A stretch of DNA of 64,000 bases from Flabesymbios commensalis (taxonomy: Eukaryota; Annelida; Polychaeta; Terebellida; Flabelligeridae): positions 52,462,309-52,526,308 of the forward strand of contig OZ024902.1 in the NCBI GenBank assembly GCA_964017125.1, read 5' to 3'. Shown one piece after another: positions 56,690-64,000 of this stretch. Position numbers and translations under genes: made by a program. The notes below the pieces were generated by a model. It saw nothing but the letters and a program-made list of their open reading frames with translations, had not been told where the DNA came from and searched no databases. The first letter of the stretch is position 1; each line of letters opens with the position of its first letter.

Positions 56690-56960
56690 ATATCATTATA
56701 AAATAAAGAAATTCATTTCTGCCATACATTTATCCCGAGATATCGAATCAAAAGCCTTTTAAAACTCGATGAGAAGCAGTAATCCAGGTTTATGTTGAAA
56801 TTTTTGCGTAAAACAATGCATCATATGCCATACGAATATTCTCTCATAATCAATACATGATGCTGCTAATTTATACACTGCATTAAGTAGCGAAATCGGT
56901 CTCCAGTTTTTTAGGTAAAATCGACATTTATTTTGATTTTTAATACATGTAATAACCCCC
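56690..56960 (-). pseudogene. L1/Tx1-like LINE reverse transcriptase fragment
   Basis: Minus-strand reading gives CRFYLKNWRPISLLNAVYKL, then PGLLLLIEF and KAFDSISRDK. Known: the N-W-R-P-I-S-L-L-N-x-x-Y-K-L and D-F-x-K-A-F-D-S-(I/V) motifs are typical of L1-type reverse transcriptases. It differs from the CR1 and L2 types elsewhere in the window. Old and broken in several places. Confidence 0.7.
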
Positions 56961-57044
56961 CCCCCCCCGTTTTAATGATATTGATAAATTTCTTGTGACA
57001 TATGCAAAGCGTTCAGAACAAAATTTCTTAAATCTTTCCAAATA

Positions 57045-57172
57045 ACATAAGCATTTTTATACGACTTCACATGAGTATTGGGAAACATGTTATGTATCTA
57101 GATAAGATCGTGTCTAAAACATAATAACTATTGAAATACATCACACCTGTCTCGTACGTGTTACTTTTTATA
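57045..57172. repeat. Right member of the ~125-bp direct repeat pair
   Basis: Repeats the 53265-53395 segment (CATAAGCATTTTTATACGAC, GAAACATGTTATGTATC, AAGATCGTGTCTAAAACAT) in the same orientation. Confidence 0.8.
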
Positions 57173-57542
57173 CCGGTAATATATTTGACATTTGCTTCAC
57201 TTGGGACATTTACCAATCATTGCACAATAAATACACCTGCCCAAATAACTCCTACTTTTTTATTCCGTTATGATGTTGTCCATTATGCTATCACGACGGC
57301 AGTGTAAGGTGATACAACAGATTATGGCTGATCCAATCTTCCCTACGGCACGGCTAGGCTTCGCGAGTTCGCAGACCACTCGATAAGCCAAGCCTTGGAG
57401 TATGAAAGATGGTTGATTCGTGAAAACACAGAAAATCAAAATTTTCAGAAGACACATATGACCAGAGCGTTGGCAAGGTGGGCAAACTGTAGAACAACAT
57501 AGGTCTACGTCTCGTGGTTGTTGGGATAGACATACCACTTAC

Positions 57543-57733
57543 CTGTGATTGTCTAGGCTCAGACGATGTGATCTCTCGAGTGGTCAGCTGAATCATTGAT
57601 TGACTGAATGTAGATAGCTTTACCACAACTGTCTGTTGGTCATCCACGGCCGACACAGAAGTTTTCGCTGGGATTAGCCTGCCGTAAGAAATCACATTGT
57701 CACTGTGCAATGCCCTGATGATTTCATGAAAAA
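57543..57733 (-). CDS. Candidate exon c of an unrecognised minus-strand gene
   Basis: The acceptor TGTTCTGTGTCAG at 57734 and a strong donor CACAG then GTAAGT bound 191 nt open in one frame: FHEIIRALHSDNVISYGRLI, PAKTSVSAVDDQQTVVVKLS, ITSSEPRQSQ. It begins in phase 1, exactly as exon b ends. I do not recognise the family. It lies about 25 kb upstream of the cytokine receptor on the same strand. Confidence 0.4.
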
Positions 57734-57894
57734 CTGACACAGAACAGTGATTCCGCGCTTATTGGCACTGAAGCGTTTTCTAAGACTAACACCAGTAATC
57801 TCTTACTCTACAAGTAGGCAATTACTCCTGTTTGTCTTTGCTTTGCCGTATGATAGCCACAGTGACAACACAGAGGAATCAACTTGTAATATAC

Positions 57895-58051
57895 CTAGCA
57901 GGTCATGTGTAACAGACTGTAACAAACGTCCATTATCTATGTATTGAAGTGGGGACCAAATGATAGCCCACGCGGGGGTTGGGTTTTCCATCCCCTCTCC
58001 CGGAAATGTCATTGCATTGTCTGGGAAAACAATTTTTTGTAGGCCCACCGA
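57895..58051 (-). CDS. Candidate exon b of the unrecognised minus-strand gene
   Basis: Open frame SVGLQKIVFPDNAMTFPGEG, WAIIWSPLQYIDNGRLLQSV, THDLL. The donor is CTAG then GTATAT at 57895/57894 (phase 1). The acceptor used (GATTTAGTTCAG) is weak, chosen because it gives phase 0 to match the exon a donor. The frame stays open upstream to about 58156. Confidence 0.35.
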
Positions 58052-58150
58052 CTGAACTAAATCCATGGTTGATAGATAGTTGTTTATCGGTGTGTGGGGA
58101 AAAGTAATGTATCTCTGCATCTTGGCGTAGAGGGCCTCAAATTTTGTACA

Positions 58151-58227
58151 AGTCATAGGTAATTTTCAGCCACTTGAAGTTGTGGGTCGCGGTAGCGAGA
58201 CACAACTTCAAGTGGCTGAAAATTTAT
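58151..58227. repeat. TTAA-MITE core hairpin without ends
   Basis: AATTTTCAGCCACTTGAAGT and its partner ACTTCAAGTGGCTGAAAATT around GGGTCGCGGTAGCGAGACAC. The CCC...GGG ends were not found, so only the core hairpin is present here. It falls between candidate exons a and b. Confidence 0.8.
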
Positions 58228-58687
58228 ATGTTTTTCACACCAAAATAACCGAAACACTTATTTTTCTGGATGATGATTTGCCAAAAAAAACCTCACACCA
58301 CTTCCCGTACTATTTGGAGTACAGAAAACTATTGCGGATATGGTACACTACATTGATAATGTGATAATATTTGGCTGAGGTGAGTATGGACCAAATAAAA
58401 TAATAAGCAATAATAATTTTTTGGTAACACAATCAACGTAAGGTGATTCAGATGGCAAAATGTAGCCTATTAGGAGAGAGGTGTGCTAGTTGTCACAAAT
58501 AAATCGTTTCCTAAATTTCTCCATACGATTTAAAGATAGCATGGGTCTGATGGGGGGGAATATGAGGTTGAACATTTTCTAAACATTATCTCCTAAAATG
58601 AGAGATGGAGAAGCATCCCAAATATCTTGGGAATTTGTTTAATTTTGTTAACTCGTCCAATTGACTTAAATGAATAGCAAAACTCAC

Positions 58688-58802
58688 TTGTTGTCTGCAA
58701 CAGGTGTTTCTTCCCAGAAGTTGAACAATGGGTATTTCTCGATCTGGGATTAATATGACCTCATCAACTGATGACGTCGGAAGGGGATTCCTCGATTGAG
58801 AC
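58688..58802 (-). CDS. Candidate exon a of the unrecognised minus-strand gene
   Basis: Ends at a good donor, CAACAA then GTGAGT, phase 0. The frame reads NPLPTSSVDEVILIPDREIP, IVQLLGRNTCCRQQ. The left boundary of the exon (CTTTACTCAG) is a guess among three nearby AG sites. Nothing known matches. Confidence 0.3.
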
Positions 58803-59606
58803 CTGAGTAAAGCGCACTGTGACAACATGTCCCCGTGACAACTAGCCCCCCTCTCCCCTACTGGTAGATAGGCTTTATGGAATGACCGTCCCATTTACGA
58901 GAAATACAGGGGAGCGTTAGTTCTTTCCAAACATTGCAGCAGCCAATACATATTTAGAATCTCATTAAAATCTATATTCATGATATATGCAGCTACCCGG
59001 TATGACTGGGCCGCCTAACTCATTTACTCCGCCGTAGGCCCAGTCACACTGTCGGCCATTTTGTTTCCACAGCCAGCTGTGTAAAAACGACGCTCGCGCT
59101 GCCTACCAAATCACTCGGATGCCATGAAATTGAGAAGAATATTTCAAGTGCCTATGAAAACTAGGCCATTTTCAACAGGCGTCAACTTTTGATCATATTA
59201 GAACCATTATATTTAAAAAATAGAGGTCACTGCGTTAAAGTCTTGCGATGTCATTGGGGGTGATATGCAGCGAGGTTGACTAAGCTTGTCCATTGTTTTG
59301 TAACAATGTTAAGTAATAAGTAGCTAAATTCGGGCTTCGGTAAATAAGGGGTGGAATGAACATGCTGTCTTGGTCTGCTTACATTTTTTAGTTATCTATG
59401 CACATGATTACCATTGGGTTCTATGGTTGCTTCAGCTGCCGTGGATGTACAAAGGTAGTCCTTGAGCACTGAAACAGTTTTTGAGGTGGCCCACGGCTTA
59501 GTGATACATACAGCTTCGAGTAAAAAGCAACTGAACTAAAGGCGGGATTGGATTGAGTGATAATTATCGAAAGGCCCGGGCAGCCTGCATGCGGGCTAGC
59601 TAATCT

Positions 59607-59639
59607 AAACAAACAAACAAACAAACAAACAAACAAACA
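59607..59639. repeat. (AAAC)n microsatellite
   Basis: About eight AAAC units. The stretch 58890-60420 otherwise shows no supported gene. Confidence 0.95.
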
Positions 59640-60522
59640 CCAGATGTCCCTGATTTATGGACCTAATGTCGCGTATGTCAACTATTCCATAAAGTATTGT
59701 ACCTTGCTGGCTCATCACCACGGCATGTTGCCTTTTTCAAACTCCACTTCGAATTTCATTGCTGCATGGTACCAAAATCCAAATGGCACATTTTTCAAGT
59801 GATAGGTGAAACGCAAAATTGTGTCTTCCATATGGAGACTATAACGAAATATTGTATTCTTCAAAATAGATGTGATGATATGTGTCAATAAATACCGGGA
59901 ACTGTTAACCATCACAAATTATAATGTGGACCATTTCCGAAGTAAAAACAACGAGCTCCGACGCATGATCCCATCTTGCAGAACACAATGATAATATTAT
60001 CATATCACAGCACACATATGCCATATAGCACCAGTACTAACCAACAAAGGTTATTACATGTTGCAAGATAGAATGACAAAGGAGCCACAAAGAATAAAGC
60101 ACATGGCCACAAAGCACTAGGCATTTGGCGCCATTAAAACACACCACTACAATATTTTTTTTGTCCAACCACTACAATCTAAGCCGAGAATGGAGAGTTA
60201 TTGTTGATCAAGTACAGACGAATTATCATGGTAGGCCTATGGTGCTATAATCAGTCAGGTGTGGCCGAGCTGTTGATTATGAGGGATCCTCATTATGGTC
60301 GGACGTGTTTTAAAGATAGAGTCAGGTCCTAAACTCGCATGCGTGTAAGCCTTCAGTATACAGTACAGTGTGGTTGATGAAGTAACCTGATTATAAGACT
60401 GGATACTACTCCAACGAACACTCACCCAACGTTGTTTTAATGTTAGGCCAACGTCTGCGACGCTGGCCTAACATTGAACCAGCATTGCACAAATGTACAA
60501 TGTTTGAGAGAAAGTCCTCCTT

Positions 60523-60630
60523 CCCAGCAAACACAAAACATTTGTATAACATTTATACAACGTCGGCCCAACGTCTTCGACGTTGGTCCAGCATTGTACA
60601 AAGTCATACAAATGTGTTGTGTTCACAGGG
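60523..60630. mobile_element. ~110-bp near-palindromic MITE
   Basis: From CCCAGCAAACACAAAACATT to ACAAATGTGTTGTGTTCACA around GCCCAACGTCTTCGACGTTG. The best preserved copy of the family, next to a shorter one at 60421-60487. Confidence 0.88.
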
Positions 60631-60949
60631 TGTCGGTACACGCATGGGGTCAACCTGTGTCGAAATACCCACAGTAATACAGTCAGTTTGTTTGCAAAGC
60701 AAGGCCCAGCTAAGATCTAGGACAAAGGGCTTTGAGATTCGATGGAATTGTTACTCATAGATGTCGCTCAAGTATATGTGAACTTGCTGTGATTTGAGAA
60801 CTTGCTCTTAATGAGGCTTTGGGTATGAAACACATATTTAGTATTATTATGGAATAGGGCCTTGGCCTACCCACGGGCACTATTGCCTTCTGGGGGACCC
60901 TTGTCCCGCGAATTTTGACAGTTGACTACACCTTTAAGTCAGCAAAAAC

Positions 60950-61035
60950 CCTTGGAGCTCTACATTCTTAGCTGTGGAAATGGCCTCGGCCTTCTGCCAC
61001 GGCCTTTTGCCCAGCTAAGAATGTAGAGCTCCTCG
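60950..61035. repeat. Hairpin with 20-bp arms
   Basis: GGAGCTCTACATTCTTAGCT and AGCTAAGAATGTAGAGCTCC are perfect inverted repeats, and inner CGGCCTT/AAGGCCG-like steps extend the stem. A small minus-strand frame beginning here and running to 61163 (LINPALQQAMSEICDTV) looks protein-like but has no splice or family support. Confidence 0.8.
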
Positions 61036-61754
61036 GGCTTTATCCTATACTTAATGAGCATGTGGTCGTTGTTGACAGTGTCACATATTTCACTCATTGC
61101 CTGTTGCAGAGCCGGATTGATTAAAAACAGGGTGCGCTTGATCATAACAACAATGTCAGTCATGCCAGTTCAGATAAGATTTACCTACGGGTTCGTGGGT
61201 GTGGCGTTTGTCACAGCATTAATCACACAATATGTGACCATACAAACTACTGTGTAGGTCACTTTATTAATTTTTTTAAGCTGTCTAGTTTCCGAGTTAT
61301 TGTAAAAAACAGAGTGTTTTCGATGATGTCTGCATTTTGAAAACCAATATGAAAATTGACGGGACCTTAGTTATTAATACAACAATACAAATTTCGTATA
61401 TGTTGAATATAATTTACAAAATATAAAACAAGCATGAAAATTGTAATAACTTACATATATACATTCTCAGCAATTGCGATGGGAACGGATTTTTACCCAA
61501 ATAAATTAAATGTACACGTGACCAGTGTTATTATATAATAGAAAGAAGAGAACCTTTGTTGACATGTTCACATTCATGATCCATAAGTATGCCATTATAT
61601 AAGGTGTTGTGGGATGTGCAATATATTTTTCTTGAATATAAACGAATAAAATTAAAAATCATGTGCATATAATTACATATGCAAATGAGTTTATTGGTAT
61701 ATCTACATACGGGACATACGGGATGGGGTTATTATTATTATTATTGCTTTAAGT

Positions 61755-62500
61755 TGCCGTGTAGCGGTGTCCGATGGATTTTATTTTAATTTAAAGTTAC
61801 AGCTACAATCTACACTTATTTGCGTATAAATATGATAATTGACCCTAAAACAGTTGAACTATAATATACATGTGCATAGATTCATTCATTAACACAAAAT
61901 CGATTTAAAGAAGTGGTAAAACAGTTAAGTTGTTTCAAAGTCAATCATAAATTGATACGCAAATCAGACAGCAGCCAAATTTAATCGGAATTTGTCTTGT
62001 ATATGGCTTTCCGTTGCGATTGTCGTGTGGCGGTGTTCGATTGCTTTTTTTAACCCTTTAACCGCCAAATTAATCAATCTGAATTTTCACCCACTTGAAG
62101 TTGTGTCTCGCTGACGCGATCCACAGCTTCAAGTGAGTGAAAATTATTCAGATTTGACAAAATGGAGGTTAACTGTTTTTAAATCTTGCTGATTGATGTC
62201 ACATTTTATCTTTAAAATGTTTAAAAAATGGTACTTATTGTGGTAATAAAAAATAAAAACCCGACTATATGCGACACCGGCGGTTAAAGGGTTAATTTAT
62301 TTCAGGTTACAGCTACAATGTACACTTATTTGCATATAAACATATGTTGACTTAAACCAGTTGAACTATGCCATAGATGTGTATAGATTCCATCAAAAAC
62401 AAAAAATCGACTTCAAGAAATAATAAATCAGTGATTTGTTTCAAAATTTAGCCATAAATTGATAAGCGTATCAGATGGCGTCTACACTTTTAAATTAAGC
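61755..62500. repeat. Tandem duplication of ~245 bp, second copy split by a MITE
   Basis: Copy 1 (61755-62000) and copy 2 (62020-62053 plus 62292-62500) share GTGGCGGTGTTCGATTG-like starts, GTTACAGCTACAATCTACAC, CCAGTTGAACTAT and CATAAATTGATACGC. Copy 2 contains the 238-bp MITE. Between 61040 and 61750 no gene was seen. Confidence 0.85.
62054..62291. mobile_element. 238-bp TTAA MITE inside one copy of a tandem duplication
   Basis: Intact ends CCCTTTAACCGCC and GGCGGTTAAAGGG, TTAA at 62050-62053 and 62292-62295. The neighbouring duplicate (61755-61990) lacks the element and reads TTTTAATTTAAAG at the equivalent site, an empty site with a single TTAA. Confidence 0.9.
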
Positions 62501-62659
62501 CTGTTTCGCATTTCCTTTTTTTGATGAACGAGGTTAGAAGTGTTATACACATACTCACCAGGTGTCCCTAATATTCGTAAATAATTGTTCCCTGCTGCCT
62601 GAATTGGACGTTGTTAAGCACAAGGGAACCAACCCTTTTGATACTATGTCCTAGACAAA

Positions 62660-62790
62660 ATCGCACCATGGTAAAACATGGTCACCATGGTCTTTCAATG
62701 CTGACCATGGTGGGAATTAAAGAACATTGCGATTTTTTGCGGACCATGGTGAAAGAAAATGGTGGTTTGAAGATCATGGTCTTAGCCCAG
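62660..62790. repeat. Cluster of ACCATGGT palindromes
   Basis: CACCATGGT or GACCATGGT occurs about five times in 120 bp, bracketed by AAAATCGCACCATGG and ATTGCGATTTTTTGCGGACC. Likely the heart of a small inverted-repeat element. Confidence 0.7.
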
Positions 62791-63355
62791 TAAAATTAGA
62801 GTTTGAGGTCAAAAAAATTGCAACATAATTTATTTTACTTTGGTGGTCTTCTACAAACTCATCTTCATCACATAAAAAAAGTATAGAGTTTTCGGGGCTC
62901 AGGAGTTTTCTCCGCAAGCGAGTTATGGCGGCCATTACATAAAATCCTATTTTTGCTCATAATATATATTTCAGTAAATATTACAGAAAAAAAGTTTAAA
63001 TTGGTGTCTATCCCTAGGTTTTCATAGTCAACGAGCATAATAAAACTAAATTCGGATGCATTTCTTCATTAGAAACACATATATATGCGACATAGCAGTG
63101 TTATAGGTGCATTGTATATACATAACTATGTTATAAATGGTCAAGGCGAGGAGCGTAACAAAAATCAGATTTGCAGCGTTCAAAACTATCTTGTGAATGA
63201 TATATTTTCTGTTTATCACTTCACGTGCCTGTCCTGAACTTAGAATAAACCTGTAAACAAATGCTAAGCTTGAGCTGTGTTCTGATATGAAGCTATTCAC
63301 TTGATCTTTTACGGCCTTAACGGCTTGAATCATTTCTCAGTGTTGCACACTGCTT

Positions 63356-64000
63356 TGAAAACAATGACGACGAACAAACCACTGTGATTTATCTAGTGGA
63401 GCTAATGCGAGAACATTTAACTTCAATTGATTCCAAAGAAAAAAACATATGGCGTACAGTATATGAAACAAATACTGCAAGATCACTTCAAAGATAAAAT
63501 AATATTCACAGATATAGCAGGAATGAAGAATGTTATAACATTCAGAACTACAGCATCATCAATATTACATGATTACTATATCCATGACAAAGATGCCTGT
63601 GAGGACACAGAAGCTGTGAATTTGATTGAAGCTGCTGCTAAGCTGATAAAGCAATTGAAGAAGGCGAAGACTATCCGAATCTGCAACAGTACAGAAACCG
63701 CAACATCTTTCCTACGTGAGAGCTTAAAATCATTTACCAAAATTTTAATTGTGGGTACAAATAAAAAGAGCAACGAGAAAAAGCAGGCATCACTTGGCCA
63801 GGCTTTAGTCCAAGCAACCAGACTCACTTCAGATTGGATTAGCCATACAAATGCATCACCATTTTAGCTCAAGGTTCCTCTTGGATTCACTTCACCAACA
63901 CGGCTTAAAAGCTCATACACTGAGTTCCAGACAAAAAGTGCTGCAATTGTGACAGACCCCACTACATCAGTTACTGGCCTCAGATCTGTACAATACATAG
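63356..64000 (+). pseudogene. N-terminal/middle part of the repeat-associated cysteine-rich protein family, runs off the right edge
   Basis: The best open block (63427-63867) reads VQYMKQILQDHFKDKIIFTD, ITFRTTASSILHDYYIHDK, IEAAAKLIKQLKKAK, SFLRESLKSF and QASLGQALVQATR. Weaker pieces follow (SSRFLLDSLHQHG, LKSSYTEFQTKSAAIV). Known: a family of unknown function in mollusc and cnidarian genomes has the same order of H-Y/F-G/K-D-x-I, a helix with A-A-x-L-I-K, a P/R-E-S-L segment, and L-I-D-S-L-H-x-H-G followed by Y-x-E-x-x-x-F. It matches the family whose C-terminal end is at 51.1 kb, but the two are separate copies. Broken in a few places. Confidence 0.5.

Noticed and set aside
60960-61163. Minus-strand 67-codon frame (NPALQQAMSEICDTVNNDHM)
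   Set aside because: Begins within a hairpin and lacks splice signals; kept only as a remark on the hairpin.
63046-63333. Minus-strand frame with a hydrophobic segment (NLIFVTLLALTIYNIVMYI)
   Set aside because: Could suggest a membrane protein, but there is no family match and it sits beside AT-rich intergenic DNA; chance is as likely.

Overview
This is an AT-rich, repeat-dense, intron-rich animal window with no prokaryotic features. The organism is probably a marine invertebrate, most likely a lophotrochozoan such as a mollusc. That rests on the LINE types, the tRNA-derived SINEs, the AAGGTCA-rich tandem repeats and a cysteine-rich repeat-associated protein family. It is an inference, not a diagnosis.

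The main gene runs on the minus strand across the left half, from about 32.96 kb down to 738 and on past the left edge. Sixteen coding exons were assembled by hand from splice sites. All exon phases agree, and the joined reading frame is open for about 859 residues. It encodes a signal peptide, one Ig domain, a two-part cytokine-binding module (D1 with C-x-W, D2 ending in a degenerate WSXWS, WSDPK) and five fibronectin III domains. Domain order, local motifs and intron phases match the vertebrate gp130/IL6ST and insect Domeless group of class I cytokine receptors. The transmembrane and JAK/STAT-binding parts should lie left of position 1.

Its introns hold much of the repeat content. Intron 3 (10.35-26.87 kb) contains an 830-bp AACT array, a LINE with an intact 1137-codon ORF2, a 128-bp satellite and, on the opposite strand, spliced remains of a FAR1/ZSWIM-like gene. 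Intron 2 (27.0-31.6 kb) is almost filled by a 3.9-kb element with inverted arms of about 0.6 kb. A family of ~238-bp MITEs with CCC...GGG ends and TTAA duplications is scattered through. Two copies sit just upstream of 3' splice sites of the receptor.

From 33 to 64 kb the window is mostly repeats: a 2.2-kb inverted-repeat element (34.27-36.45 kb), a 2.4-kb TIR element (37.9-40.3 kb), a 50-bp minisatellite (42.6-43.2 kb), one LINE nested in another (44.16-47.26 kb), SINEs, a large Pro-codon minisatellite in two orientations with an element inside it (53.4-56.65 kb), and a tandem duplication with a MITE in only one copy (61.75-62.5 kb). Possible unrecognised exons lie at 57.54-58.80 kb (minus). 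Remnants of a cysteine-rich repeat-associated protein family lie at 50.9-51.4 kb and 63.4-64.0 kb (plus).
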